A stretch of DNA of 64,000 nucleotides from Lederbergia lenta NBRC 16444 (GCF_001591545.1 NZ_BCVC01000012.1:1-64000); one strand, 5' to 3'. Positions 19,673-30,497 are shown, counted from the stretch's first letter. Notes: generated by a model not told the origin, from the letters alone. A program made the numbers and translations.

Positions 19673-19736
19673 GCGTAGTCTAAGCGGCAAGTTGCAGGGA
19701 GAGCCAAATCATAAGTCCCTAACCGAGTGCCTACGC
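19673..19736 (+). ncRNA. Unassigned foldable element between yabA and trmN6 (candidate structured RNA)
   Basis: The 64-nt stretch is closed by GCGTAG (19673-19678) and CTACGC (19731-19736). Inside are CGG/CCG (19685-19687, 19723-19725) and AGGGA/TCCCT (19696-19700, 19716-19720), nested in order and separated by unpaired loops. Four Ts follow. The sequence is richer in G and C than its flanks and contains no reading frame. It ends about 10 bases before the trmN6 ribosome-binding site, so it could be a 5' leader element. I do not recognise it as a known riboswitch. The fold was found by eye. Confidence 0.4.
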
Positions 19737-19756
19737 TTTTCCTATGAGGTGAATAA

Positions 19757-20503
19757 ATGGATATACTTTATGATGATGAAAGGCTGGATTATTTACTAGC
19801 TGAAAATTTACGAATTATACAAAGTCCGTCTGTCTTTGCTTTTTCGCTTGATGCAGTTTTACTTGCGCGTTTTGCATATTTGCCAATTCAAAAAGGCAAT
19901 ATCATTGATTTATGCAGTGGAAATGGAGTAGTTCCCCTGCTTATAAGTGGCCAAACGAAAGCGAATATTACTGGAGTGGAAATACAGAAACGGCTATACG
20001 ATATGGCTGTTCGAAGTATTACTTATAATAATTTGGAAGAACGATTGAAAATGATCCATGGAGATATAAAAGAGATGCCCGATCTCCTTGGATTTGGAAA
20101 GTACGATGTTGTGACATGTAACCCTCCTTATTTTACATCACCTTCCCCTGAAGTGATAAATGCAAATGAGCATTTGGCAATAGCTCGTCATGAAATCCTA
20201 TGTAACCTAGAAGATGTTATTCGTGTGAGCAGTCAGTTACTTCGACAGGGAGGAAAGGCGGCATTCGTTCATCGTCCCGAGAGACTACTGGATATATTAA
20301 CATTGATGCGACAATATCAGTTAGAACCTAAACGTTTACGTTTTATTTATCCGAGAGATGGAAAAGAAGCTAATACAATTCTCGTAGAAGGGATTAAAAA
20401 TGGGAATGCCGGATTAAAGGTTTTACCGCCACTATTTGTTTATAATCAGGATAATGAGTACACATTAGAAGTGAGAGAGATATTGTATGGGAAAGAAAAA
20501 TAA
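19757..20503 (+). CDS. yabB: tRNA1(Val) adenine N6-methyltransferase-like protein (YabB)
   Basis: A 248-residue class I SAM-dependent methyltransferase. The SAM motif is [14 protein letters not shown], and the catalytic NPPY motif is in [12 protein letters not shown], which marks base N6-methylation. Relatives such as E. coli TrmN6 modify A37 of tRNA-Val. The target in Bacillus is not proven to my knowledge. The start has GAGGTG. Its end overlaps yazA by 17 bases, and it begins the yabB-yazA-rsmI operon. Confidence 0.92.
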   Translation: MDILYDDERLDYLLAENLRIIQSPSVFAFSLDAVLLARFAYLPIQKGNIIDLCSGNGVVPLLISGQTKANITGVEIQKRLYDMAVRSITYNNLEERLKMIHGDIKEMPDLLGFGKYDVVTCNPPYFTSPSPEVINANEHLAIARHEILCNLEDVIRVSSQLLRQGGKAAFVHRPERLLDILTLMRQYQLEPKRLRFIYPRDGKEANTILVEGIKNGNAGLKVLPPLFVYNQDNEYTLEVREILYGKEK

Positions 20504-20774
20504 GCACTTTTTTTACGTTTTAGAATGCAGTGATGGTTCCTTCTATGGTGGCTACACTATTGATCCCATTCGTAGACTTGCGCAGCATAATAATGGTAAA
20601 GGTGCAAAATATACTCGTATGAAGGCACCTGTAAAAATGATTTACACTGCCGAATATGATGATAAAACAGCAGCAATGAGAGCTGAATATGCCTTTAAGC
20701 AGTTGCCACGCTTAAAGAAAGAACAATTTTTAAGAGAAGCGGGGGAATGGGATGAGAATTCAAAGGAGCTTTGA
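20487..20774 (+). CDS. yazA: GIY-YIG nuclease-domain protein
   Basis: A 95-residue protein of the UPF0213 group, consisting only of a GIY-YIG domain ([17 protein letters not shown] at about 8-24, with the conserved Arg29 in IDPIRRL and Glu in AEYAFK). The group's role is not established, though the fold suggests nucleic-acid cleavage or binding. It overlaps yabB upstream by 17 bases and rsmI downstream by 23, so translation is coupled. The order yabB-yazA-rsmI is conserved in Bacillus. Confidence 0.93.
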   Translation: MGKKNKHFFYVLECSDGSFYGGYTIDPIRRLAQHNNGKGAKYTRMKAPVKMIYTAEYDDKTAAMRAEYAFKQLPRLKKEQFLREAGEWDENSKEL

Positions 20775-21633
20775 TGCTACAGAGAATAAAGGAATTCTCT
20801 ATTTAGTGCCAACGCCGATCGGTAATCTGGAAGATATGACATTTCGTGCTATCCGTATCATGAAAGAAGCAAATATTATTGCTGCTGAGGATACGCGTAA
20901 TACAAAGAGGTTATGTAATTACTTTGAGATTGATACACCACTAGTAAGCTATCATGAACATAATAAAGCAATAAGCGGTCAACAATTATTTACAAGGCTA
21001 GCACTGGGTGAACATGTGGCACTAGTTAGTGATGCAGGCATGCCTTGTATTTCTGATCCAGGATATGAACTAGTCGCGATGGCAATCGATTCGGGATATA
21101 CGGTTGTACCATTACCAGGTGCAAATGCTGCATTGACTGCTCTCATTGCATCTGGAATAAATCCACAACCTTTCTTTTTCTTTGGATTTTTATCAAGAGG
21201 GAAAAAAGAGAGGAAAATGGAATTAGAAGTACTGAAAAGGCAAACTGATACGATCATTTTCTACGAGGCACCTCATCGATTAAAGGAAACTTTGAAAGCA
21301 ATGCTAGCCATATTGGGGGATCGAAAAATTGTTCTTTGTCGTGAACTAACGAAAAAGTTCGAGGAATTTATGCGTGGGACAATAGAGGAAGCGTTACAGT
21401 GGACAGAACAATCAGAAATACGTGGAGAATTTTGTCTTATTGTAGAGGGAAGTAATATTGAATCCAAAGATGAGGAAGTATTATGGTGGAATGATTTACA
21501 AATAAAAGAACATGTTCAATATTATGTCGATGACAAAGAACTATCGTCTAAAGAAGCAATTAAACAGACTGCACTGGATCGTAAATTAGCTAAAAGAGAA
21601 GTTTATCAAGCATATCATATAGAGAATGAGTGA
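20752..21633 (+). CDS. rsmI: 16S rRNA (cytidine1402-2'-O)-methyltransferase
   Basis: It methylates the ribose of C1402 in the decoding centre. It is 293 residues of the tetrapyrrole-methylase superfamily, with LVPTPIGNLEDMT near the N-terminus, AEDTRNTKRL, VALVSDAGMPCISDPG and PLPGANAALTALIASG. The C-terminal part (LSSKEAIKQTALDRKLAKREVYQAY) is the helix-turn-helix-like tail of the family. It starts inside yazA and ends the operon with a strong terminator. Confidence 0.97.
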   Translation: MRIQRSFDATENKGILYLVPTPIGNLEDMTFRAIRIMKEANIIAAEDTRNTKRLCNYFEIDTPLVSYHEHNKAISGQQLFTRLALGEHVALVSDAGMPCISDPGYELVAMAIDSGYTVVPLPGANAALTALIASGINPQPFFFFGFLSRGKKERKMELEVLKRQTDTIIFYEAPHRLKETLKAMLAILGDRKIVLCRELTKKFEEFMRGTIEEALQWTEQSEIRGEFCLIVEGSNIESKDEEVLWWNDLQIKEHVQYYVDDKELSSKEAIKQTALDRKLAKREVYQAYHIENE

Positions 21634-21635
21634 GG

Positions 21636-21666
21636 AAACCCGCCAGAAAGCTTGGCGGGTTTTTTA
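21636..21666 (+). terminator. Terminator after rsmI
   Basis: AACCCGCCA pairs with TGGCGGGTT around a 7-base loop, then Ts. Confidence 0.93.
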
Positions 21667-21746
21667 TTGCTTTTTTATGTAACAAATGCTAAATTAAATA
21701 ATATACTAATCCCGAGTAATTTTATATGAAAAAGGGGGTATTGGGG

Positions 21747-22394
21747 ATGGCCCAAGATTTTAATTCTTTATTTGATGAATGGTCTAGTACTTATGATGAA
21801 ACAGTAGCAGGAGATGATCCTGAATATATAGAGGTTTTTAGAAATTATAAAAATATATTGGAAGAAGTAGCAATGAAAGCCTCGGGGAATGTGATTGAAT
21901 TTGGTGTTGGCACAGGAAACTTAACAAAAAGATTAATAAAATATGGAAATGCTGTATACGGTTTTGAACCATCAGATGGGATGAGAAAGATGGCTAAGGA
22001 AAAATTACCAAACATAGAGTTAATAAAAGGAGACTTTCTTACCTTTCCCATTCCACCCAAAACAATAGAATCGATTGTTAGTACGTATGCTTTTCATCAT
22101 TTAACGGATATAGAAAAAGAAATAGCGATAAAACACTACAAGGATATACTCCATAGTGGTGGAAAAATAATTTTTGCGGATACAGTATTTACTAATGAAG
22201 AAGCGAAAACGGATATGATTAAAGAAGTAGAAAGGAAAGGTTTCCATCGATTGGCTAATGATTTAAAGACGGAGTATTATACAACCATTCCAGTGTTGCA
22301 TAAGATATTCGAATCCAATAACTTTTCAAGTACATTTACAAAGAAAAATGATTTTGTATGGTTAATCGAAGCCACGAAAGAGGAGGAGACATAA
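21747..22394 (+). CDS. yrrT: SAM-dependent methyltransferase, YrrT type
   Basis: A class I methyltransferase of 215 residues with the SAM motif VIEFGVGTGNLTKRL followed by VYGFEPSDGMRKMA. It aligns well with B. subtilis YrrT, the first gene of the yrrT-mtnN-mccA-mccB operon; for example, both have DFLTFP, YAFHHLTD and NDFVW. Its substrate is unknown. The product S-adenosylhomocysteine would feed the recycling genes that follow. I chose the ATG at 21747 because of AAGGGGG 8 bases upstream. Its stop codon abuts the luxS start. Confidence 0.88.
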   Translation: MAQDFNSLFDEWSSTYDETVAGDDPEYIEVFRNYKNILEEVAMKASGNVIEFGVGTGNLTKRLIKYGNAVYGFEPSDGMRKMAKEKLPNIELIKGDFLTFPIPPKTIESIVSTYAFHHLTDIEKEIAIKHYKDILHSGGKIIFADTVFTNEEAKTDMIKEVERKGFHRLANDLKTEYYTTIPVLHKIFESNNFSSTFTKKNDFVWLIEATKEEET

Positions 22395-22865
22395 ATGTCT
22401 GAACCAAAAGCAATGAATGTAGAAAGTTTTAATTTAGACCATACCAAGGTAAAAGCACCTTACGTAAGGCTTGCTGGAATAAAGGAAGGTTTAAATGGGG
22501 ATGTAATTCATAAATATGACCTTCGTTTTACGCAGCCAAACAAGGAACATATGGAGATGCCTGCAATTCATTCGTTAGAACATATGATGGCTGAGTTTAG
22601 TAGAAATCACTCAGATAAAATTGTGGATATTAGTCCAATGGGCTGTCAAACAGGCTATTATCTGTCATTGATCAATCATGATGATTATGCTGAAGTGTTA
22701 ACTATTATAGAAAAAACATTAACAGATGTTATGTCAGCTACAGAAGTGCCAGCTTGTAATGAAGTCCAATGTGGATGGGCTGCTAGTCATAGTTTAGAAG
22801 GAGCGAAAGGACTTGCACAAAAAATGCTATCGCATCGTGATAAATGGACAGAAGTCTTTTCTTAA
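22395..22865 (+). CDS. luxS: S-ribosylhomocysteine lyase
   Basis: It splits S-ribosylhomocysteine into homocysteine and the AI-2 precursor DPD. It is 156 residues. The metal ligands are His59 and His63 in HSLEH and Cys126 in NEVQCGW. Glu62 and Cys84 (MGCQTGYY) are the catalytic acid/base residues. The start follows GAGGAGGAG and directly abuts the yrrT stop. In B. subtilis luxS is elsewhere and the operon position is taken by mtnN. Here mtnN, which makes the LuxS substrate, must be outside the window. Confidence 0.97.
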   Translation: MSEPKAMNVESFNLDHTKVKAPYVRLAGIKEGLNGDVIHKYDLRFTQPNKEHMEMPAIHSLEHMMAEFSRNHSDKIVDISPMGCQTGYYLSLINHDDYAEVLTIIEKTLTDVMSATEVPACNEVQCGWAASHSLEGAKGLAQKMLSHRDKWTEVFS

Positions 22866-22913
22866 AAGTTAAAAGTAGAAAATATTATAAGCTATATTTC
22901 GAATAAGGTTATT

Positions 22914-23136
22914 CAATGTCTAGCTCAAGTGCTAAAGTTCAAAATCATAAGAAGATCTGCCAAGTAGATCAAGACTGATTTTTTAGCCATCTTGTCTTAC
23001 GCTTCTCATGGCTTACCGTGTTTCCTTTATCTCTTATTCAAAAGGACCCTCGACTAAAATCGCCACTACCAGTGGTACTTCAAGGGACTCACATTATACG
23101 AATTTGGTTTGTACGTCACTAAACGACGTCTTGCGC
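22914..23136 (+). repeat. Diverged dispersed intergenic repeat, copy A
   Basis: This gap in the luxS-mccA cluster holds a sequence related to copy B at 37027-37114. The two share CGACTAAAA, then GCCAC, CACAT and TTTGTACGTC, and a final CGTCTT-GCGC/CGC segment in the same order and spacing (best part 23051-23136). The upstream part (from about 22917, TGTCTAGCTCAAGTGC) resembles the start of intergenic repeats I recall from other Bacillaceae. It has no transposase and no open frame. Confidence 0.55.
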
Positions 23137-23161
23137 AATTCTAATAAAAGAGGTATGAAAA

Positions 23162-24088
23162 ATGAAATATGTAAAGAAAATTCAAGATCTAATTGGTCAT
23201 ACACCGCTACTTGAGATTACTGCATTTTCGCTTCCAGTAGGCGTGAGATTGTTCGCCAAGCTTGAGTACTTTAACCCGGGCGGCAGTATAAAGGATAGGC
23301 TTGGTATGTATCTGCTCAAGCAGGCGCTTGAAAGTGGCCAACTGAAAAAAGGTGGAACGATTATTGAGCCTACGGCCGGAAATACTGGCATCGGTCTAGC
23401 GCTTGCTGCCCTTGAATATGAAGTAAATGCTATTTTTGTAACCCCTAAGAAGTTTAGTAGAGAAAAGCAAACATTAATGCGAGCACTTGGGGCGAAGGTG
23501 ATTAATACACCAACACAATTGGGAATGGAAGGTGCTATCCAAAAAGCAAAAGAATTGATAAAATGCATGCCAGATGCATTTTATCCAGGGCAATTCCAAA
23601 ATAAAGATAACCCAGAGACATATTATGAAAGTCTAGGACCTGAATTATATGAATCCCTTGATGGGGAGATTGATATTTTCGTCGCTGGAGCGGGTTCTGG
23701 AGGTACCTTCATGGGGACATCACGCTTTCTAAAAGAGAAAAACAAGCAGGTGAAATGCGTAATTGTTGAACCTGAAGGATCAATTTTAAATGGCGGCGAA
23801 CCAGGAAGTCATCGAACAGAAGGGATTGGTATGGAATTCATGCCAGCCTTTATGGATCTATCCTATATTGATAATATTTATACAATTCCTGATGAAAAGG
23901 CCTTTTATTATTTAAAGGAATTAGCGTTAAGACAGGGATTATTAGTAGGGAGTTCTTCGGGAGCCGCTATGGCGGCAAGTTTGGCAGAAGCCGAGAAAGC
24001 TGCACCAAATACAAATATAGTCACCATTTTTCCTGATAGCAGTGAACGTTATATTAGTAGTGATATATACGATGAGGTGAATGAATGA
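23162..24088 (+). CDS. mccA: Cystathionine beta-synthase, O-acetylserine-dependent (MccA)
   Basis: It condenses homocysteine with O-acetylserine to cystathionine, the first step of reverse transsulfuration. It is 308 residues of the CysK fold. The PLP lysine is Lys44 in FNPGGSIKDR, and the phosphate loop is PTAGNTGIG. The NPGGSIKD motif, rather than the NPGSSVKD of CysK (62380), together with mccB next door, favours MccA over a cysteine synthase. AGAGG lies 8 bases upstream of the ATG. It overlaps mccB by 4 bases. Confidence 0.9.
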   Translation: MKYVKKIQDLIGHTPLLEITAFSLPVGVRLFAKLEYFNPGGSIKDRLGMYLLKQALESGQLKKGGTIIEPTAGNTGIGLALAALEYEVNAIFVTPKKFSREKQTLMRALGAKVINTPTQLGMEGAIQKAKELIKCMPDAFYPGQFQNKDNPETYYESLGPELYESLDGEIDIFVAGAGSGGTFMGTSRFLKEKNKQVKCVIVEPEGSILNGGEPGSHRTEGIGMEFMPAFMDLSYIDNIYTIPDEKAFYYLKELALRQGLLVGSSSGAAMAASLAEAEKAAPNTNIVTIFPDSSERYISSDIYDEVNE

Positions 24089-25218
24089 TGAAGAAGAAAA
24101 CAAGGCTAATTCATGGTGGTGTAAGTCGGGATCCACATACAGGAGCGGTTTCTATTCCTGTTCATCATGCTAGTACATTTAAACAAAATGGTGTTGGGAA
24201 TTTTGAGTACGAATATGGCAGGACCGGAAATCCTACGAGAGAGGCGCTTGAGAAGCTGATTGCAGATATAGAAGGCGGGGCACGGGGTTTTGCGTTTGCA
24301 TCAGGGATGGCGGCGATTACGGCTATCGTGCAGCTATTCTCTAAAGGTGATCATTTTATTTTTACAGATGATGTGTACGGTGGAACGTTTCGATTGATGA
24401 CTAGAGTATTTAACAAGTTTGGTATCGAAGTGACATTTGTTGATACGACTGATTTAGATAAGGTAAAAAGTGCCATTCGTAAAAATACTAAAGCAATTTA
24501 TGTAGAGACACCGACAAACCCTTTGCTGAAAATTACAGATCTTAAGATGATTAGCTCGATTGCAAAAGAACATCAATTAAAGTTAATCGTTGATAATACA
24601 TTTAGTACACCATATTGGCAAGCACCGATTGCATTTGGGGCAGATATCGTATTGCACAGTGCTACAAAGTATTTAGGCGGCCATAGTGATGTGGTGTCAG
24701 GGCTTGTTGTAGTTGCGAATGAGGAGCTCGGTGAAGAGGTGCACTTCATTCAAAATTCTACAGGTGGGGTACTTGGCCCACAGGATAGCTGGTTGTTGAT
24801 GAAAGGTATTAAAACGCTTGGAATCAGAATGGAAGAAATTGAATTGAATACTAAAGCAATTGCTGAATTTTTAGTCGATCATCCAGCTGTAGAAAAAGTT
24901 TTTTATCCAGGACTTGAATCCCATCCAGGTCATTCTGTTCATAAAAAACAAGCTGCTGGATTTGGAGGGATGATTTCCTTTACCGTAAAAAGTGAAGAAA
25001 AGGCATTATCGTTAGTAAATAAGGTGAAGTATTTTACTCTAGCTGAGAGCTTAGGAGCAGTGGAAAGCTTAATTTCTGTTCCACCTTTAATGACCCATGC
25101 ATCAATTCCACGTGAGAGAAGGATAGAACTAGGAATAGAAGATGGCCTTGTCCGTGTCTCTGTAGGATTAGAGGATGTAGAAGATTTATTAGAAGATCTT
25201 GAACAAGCTTTAGAATAG
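24085..25218 (+). CDS. mccB: Cystathionine gamma-lyase / homocysteine gamma-lyase (MccB)
   Basis: It cleaves cystathionine to cysteine, 2-oxobutyrate and ammonia. It is 377 residues of the Cys/Met-metabolism PLP family. The PLP lysine is Lys195 in HSATKYLGGHSD, and the signature YGRTGNPTREALE is present. The ATGA overlap with mccA couples their translation, and a second ATG directly follows the first. Sequence alone does not exclude cystathionine gamma-synthase, but the pairing with mccA argues for the lyase. A long hairpin at 25372-25413 ends the transcript. Confidence 0.92.
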   Translation: MMKKKTRLIHGGVSRDPHTGAVSIPVHHASTFKQNGVGNFEYEYGRTGNPTREALEKLIADIEGGARGFAFASGMAAITAIVQLFSKGDHFIFTDDVYGGTFRLMTRVFNKFGIEVTFVDTTDLDKVKSAIRKNTKAIYVETPTNPLLKITDLKMISSIAKEHQLKLIVDNTFSTPYWQAPIAFGADIVLHSATKYLGGHSDVVSGLVVVANEELGEEVHFIQNSTGGVLGPQDSWLLMKGIKTLGIRMEEIELNTKAIAEFLVDHPAVEKVFYPGLESHPGHSVHKKQAAGFGGMISFTVKSEEKALSLVNKVKYFTLAESLGAVESLISVPPLMTHASIPRERRIELGIEDGLVRVSVGLEDVEDLLEDLEQALE

Positions 25219-25371
25219 CGAAAGCACTCATTCAAGTGGTTTTTGATTTTACCCCATAGTAACTATATAGTTAGTAGACAATAAGAAAAGACTTAGCGGT
25301 ATGGAAACTGTATCCACAAGATATGGCGATTTCGTCAAGGTCTATGAAAATAACATACTATCCCGTGTATT

Positions 25372-25413
25372 AAAAAAGCAGATTTTGTATTGTAACTACA
25401 AAATCTGCTTTTT
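25372..25413. terminator. Bidirectional terminator between mccB and abrB
   Basis: A long near-perfect hairpin (AAAAAAGCAGATTTTGTA with TACAAAATCTGCTTTTT) with A and T runs on both sides. It serves the two convergent genes. Confidence 0.92.
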
Positions 25414-25416
25414 ATA

Positions 25417-25704
25417 TTAATTTTCTCTTGTATTAAATGCATCTTGGATTTCTTTTATTAGTTGGTCTGCACCTTCACGACTAAGTACTAGTTTACCACC
25501 AGCTAGTAATGCATTATCATCTGATACATCACCAGTAATATGGCAAGTCATGCTTGGTTTATATTTTTTTAAAATGATTTTATCATCATCTACGTAGATT
25601 TCTAGAGCGTCCTTTTCTTCTATACCTAATGTACGGCGAAGTTCTATAGGGATTACTACCCGACCTAACTCATCAACTTTACGTACAATTCCTGTAGATT
25701 TCAT
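25417..25704 (-). CDS. abrB: Transition-state regulator AbrB
   Basis: A DNA-binding repressor of stationary-phase genes. It is 95 residues. The N-terminal swapped-hairpin domain MKSTGIVRKVDELGRVVIP-IELRRTLGI is nearly identical to that of B. subtilis AbrB, and the C-terminal dimerisation domain follows. The ATG has AGGAGG. It is the only plus-strand-opposing gene between sleL and the window end. Tandem Spo0A boxes in its promoter show that it sits under Spo0A repression. A paralogous domain occurs in spoVT at 45396. Confidence 0.98.
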   Translation of the reverse strand: MKSTGIVRKVDELGRVVIPIELRRTLGIEEKDALEIYVDDDKIILKKYKPSMTCHITGDVSDDNALLAGGKLVLSREGADQLIKEIQDAFNTREN

Positions 25705-25735
25705 TTTATTTCCTCCTACAATTCAAAAAAGATAA

Positions 25736-25764
25736 ATACTAGAATTATCGTCAAAATTCGACAA
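25736..25764 (-). promoter_or_regulatory. abrB promoter with tandem Spo0A boxes
   Basis: On the minus strand, TTGTCG (25764-25759), 17 bp, TAGTAT (25741-25736). A perfect 0A box TGTCGAA (25763-25757) covers the -35. A second box, TGACGAT (25753-25747), follows after 3 bases. The pair reproduces the B. subtilis abrB arrangement, where Spo0A~P blocks transcription. Confidence 0.82.
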
Positions 25765-28035
<2,271 letters not shown>

Positions 28036-28075
28036 TTTTAATAGTACTGATTATTCAAAATACTTACAAGTATAG

Positions 28076-28135
28076 ACAACATAGGGATTAACGGGGTTTA
28101 TAGGCCATTTTAACGATTCTCTCTATGTTGTTTGA
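28076..28135 (+). terminator. Possible terminator after metS
   Basis: ACAACATAG (28076-28084) pairs with CTATGTTGT (28123-28131) around a long loop. The T run is weak. Confidence 0.5.
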
Positions 28136-28213
28136 TTGTAATATAAATGTTAGTTTACTGTGATAAAGTTGATAGAACTTTGGCGTATACTCTACTAAGA
28201 GAGGGATTTGACT

Positions 28214-28981
28214 ATGCTCTTTGATACACACGTACATTTAAATGACGAACAATTTAATAATGACCTGGAAGAAGTAATAAACCGAGCTAAAGATGCTGGT
28301 GTCGAGTACATGGTTGTGGTGGGCTTTGATCGAAAGACGATCACACGGGCGATGCAACTCATTGAGAAATATGAATTTTTGTATGCGAGTATAGGTTGGC
28401 ACCCAGTAGATGCCATTGATATGACAGAAGAAGATTTGATTTGGATTGAAGAAACTGCAGAACATCCGAAAGTTGTAGCTCTAGGTGAGATGGGTTTAGA
28501 TTATCATTGGGATAAATCACCTAAGCATATCCAACAAGATGTGTTTCGGAAACAAATTAGACTTGCAAAGAAACTTAAAATGCCCATTGTCATACATAAT
28601 AGGGATGCCACTCAAGATATCATTCAAATAATGAAACAAGAAAATGCACACGAAGTTGGCGGGATCATGCACTGTTTTAGCGGAAGTGCAGAAATTGCAA
28701 AGGAGTGTGTGGATTTAAACTTTTATATATCTCTAGGTGGTCCAGTTACATTTAAAAATGCAAAGAAACCTAAAGAAGTGGCTGTCCATATACCGATTAA
28801 TCGTTTACTAATTGAAACTGATTGTCCGTATTTAGCACCACATCCATACAGGGGCAAACGAAATGAACCAGCCTTTGTAAAACTTGTTGCGGAAGAAATT
28901 GCAGAATTAAAGGGTCTTTCACTAGAGGAAGTAGCGCAGACAACGACAGCGAATGCAAAAAAAGTATTCGGCATTGAATGA
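28214..28981 (+). CDS. tatD: TatD-family metal-dependent deoxyribonuclease
   Basis: A TIM-barrel metallohydrolase of 255 residues, the same length as B. subtilis YabD. The metal motifs are DTHVHL near the N-terminus, GEMGLDYH in the middle, and ETDCPYLAPHPYRGKRNEP. The ATG at 28214 has GAGGG 8 bases upstream; a TTG two codons earlier is too close to it. Family members are DNases or exonucleases linked to DNA repair and fragmentation. The physiological role in Bacillus is uncertain. Confidence 0.94.
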   Translation: MLFDTHVHLNDEQFNNDLEEVINRAKDAGVEYMVVVGFDRKTITRAMQLIEKYEFLYASIGWHPVDAIDMTEEDLIWIEETAEHPKVVALGEMGLDYHWDKSPKHIQQDVFRKQIRLAKKLKMPIVIHNRDATQDIIQIMKQENAHEVGGIMHCFSGSAEIAKECVDLNFYISLGGPVTFKNAKKPKEVAVHIPINRLLIETDCPYLAPHPYRGKRNEPAFVKLVAEEIAELKGLSLEEVAQTTTANAKKVFGIE

Positions 28982-29147
28982 CAAAAAATATGCTAATGTG
29001 TGATAGTGGATGCCTTCTGGTAGTTGCTTTGCAGTAAATTCTACAAAACTTTACCTCTCCAAAGATTAATTTTGTCGTTAACTAATTCTTTTCTTTTTGG
29101 TAATCCATCTGCATAATGAGGCGTAACTTACCAAAAAGGGATAGGGG

Positions 29148-29177
29148 TTGACAAATGGCGAATAGTCTATATATAAT
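29148..29177 (+). promoter_or_regulatory. yabE promoter
   Basis: Perfect TTGACA (29148-29153), 18 bp, perfect TATAAT (29172-29177). The predicted start gives a leader of about 20 bases, so there is no room for a riboswitch. Confidence 0.8.
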
Positions 29178-29204
29178 CTCTCGGAGAAGAAGGAGGCGTG
29201 TTTT

Positions 29205-30455
29205 GTGAACACAAAACCCACGAAAAGGTTATTGTTTACCGCGATGAGCCGAAAGAAAATAGGAATTTTCGTTGCTAGTTTCATAGTGTTTATTGCCACG
29301 TTAAGCATCTTGACATATGAAGGAACTAAGGCTACGGTGGCACTCACGATTGATGGAGACAAAGTAGTTGTAAAAACACATGCTAAAACGATTGGTGAGA
29401 TCTTAAAGGATCTTGATATAAATATAAAAGAAGATGACTTTTTATCTCATTCTCAGGACACATTGGTTAAAAATAAACTAAATGTAGTATGGGAGCCTGC
29501 TAAGTTAATCGCTTTTCACGATGGAGAAGATGAGAAGTATTTTTGGACGACAGCAAAAACTGTTCAAGAGTTTTTGAATGATAAGAACATCACAATGGAA
29601 AAACATGATCAAATGAACTTTCTACCTGAAGATGAAATTTCTGAAAATATGAAACTGAAAATAGAACGTTCTTTCCCTCTAGTATTAAAAAACGGAAATA
29701 AAGAGGAGAAAGTCTGGTCCACTTCGACTACTGTCGCTGATTTTTTAATACAACAAGATGTTACGCTTGGCAGCTTGGATCGCGTAGAACCAAGTCCAGA
29801 CAAAAAAGTGAAGCCGAATGACGTCGTTAACGTTATTCGCGTAGAAAAGGTCACCGATGTAGTGGAAGAACCGATTGATTATGCGATTGTAACTAAAAAA
29901 GATTCAACTATAACCCAAGGCGCTGAAAAGGTAGTTCAAGAAGGCGAGGAAGGTTTGTTAAAAAAAGAATTTGAAATCACGAAAGAAAATGGAAAAGAAG
30001 TTGCTCGAAAACAAATTGCTGAAAATAAAGTAAAAGATAGTAAAGATAAGATTGTTGCCGTTGGAACAAAAGTAATTGTAGCGCAAGCCTCGCGCGGAGA
30101 ATCTAAAACAACTCAAGTAGCGAGTAAGCCTAGTTCTGAAACAACTGCTGCATCTTCAAATGATGGAAAAGAGATGTATGTAAGTGCTACTGCTTATACA
30201 GCTCAATGTAATGGATGTTCTGGAATCACAGCTACAGGTATTAACTTAAATGCTAATCCTAATCTTAAGGTGATTGCTGTAGATCCTAATGTAATACCAT
30301 TGGGTTCCAAGGTTTGGGTAGAAGGTTATGGCCATGCGGTAGCAGGTGATACAGGTGGAGCGATTAAAGGCAATAAAATTGATTTATTTGTTTCATCAAA
30401 GGAACAGGCCTATCGATATGGTAAGAAACAGGTAAAAATCAGGGTGTTAAACTAA
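29205..30455 (+). CDS. yabE: Secreted cell-wall protein with DUF348, G5 and 3D domains (YabE/Rpf-like)
   Basis: A 416-residue membrane-anchored wall protein. One hydrophobic segment (about 18-37) acts as signal or anchor. Three DUF348 repeats follow (TVALTIDGDKVVVKTHAKTIGEIL begins the first, split here as TVALTIDG and VVVKTHAKTIGEIL). A G5 domain comes next, and the C-terminal 3D domain carries its conserved aspartates (AVDPNVIPLGSKVWV, then AGDTGGAIKGNKIDLFV). 3D domains resemble lytic transglycosylases, so a role in peptidoglycan remodelling or resuscitation is likely. The GTG start has AGGAGG 8 bases upstream. Confidence 0.92.
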   Translation: MNTKPTKRLLFTAMSRKKIGIFVASFIVFIATLSILTYEGTKATVALTIDGDKVVVKTHAKTIGEILKDLDINIKEDDFLSHSQDTLVKNKLNVVWEPAKLIAFHDGEDEKYFWTTAKTVQEFLNDKNITMEKHDQMNFLPEDEISENMKLKIERSFPLVLKNGNKEEKVWSTSTTVADFLIQQDVTLGSLDRVEPSPDKKVKPNDVVNVIRVEKVTDVVEEPIDYAIVTKKDSTITQGAEKVVQEGEEGLLKKEFEITKENGKEVARKQIAENKVKDSKDKIVAVGTKVIVAQASRGESKTTQVASKPSSETTAASSNDGKEMYVSATAYTAQCNGCSGITATGINLNANPNLKVIAVDPNVIPLGSKVWVEGYGHAVAGDTGGAIKGNKIDLFVSSKEQAYRYGKKQVKIRVLN

Positions 30456-30467
30456 ATATAATGAATA

Positions 30468-30497
30468 TGCAGGGGGAGGTAACTTCCTCTGCTTTTT
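30468..30497 (+). terminator. Terminator after yabE
   Basis: GCAGGGGGA pairs with TTCCTCTGC around a short loop, with a T run after it. Confidence 0.8.

Noticed and set aside
23008-23214. A 68-codon plus-strand frame before mccA
   Set aside because: It covers the repeat element and the mccA start in another frame, and it is not protein-like.
29154-29204. c-di-AMP (ydaO-type) riboswitch ahead of yabE
   Set aside because: The predicted transcript leader is only about 20 bases, too short for the element.
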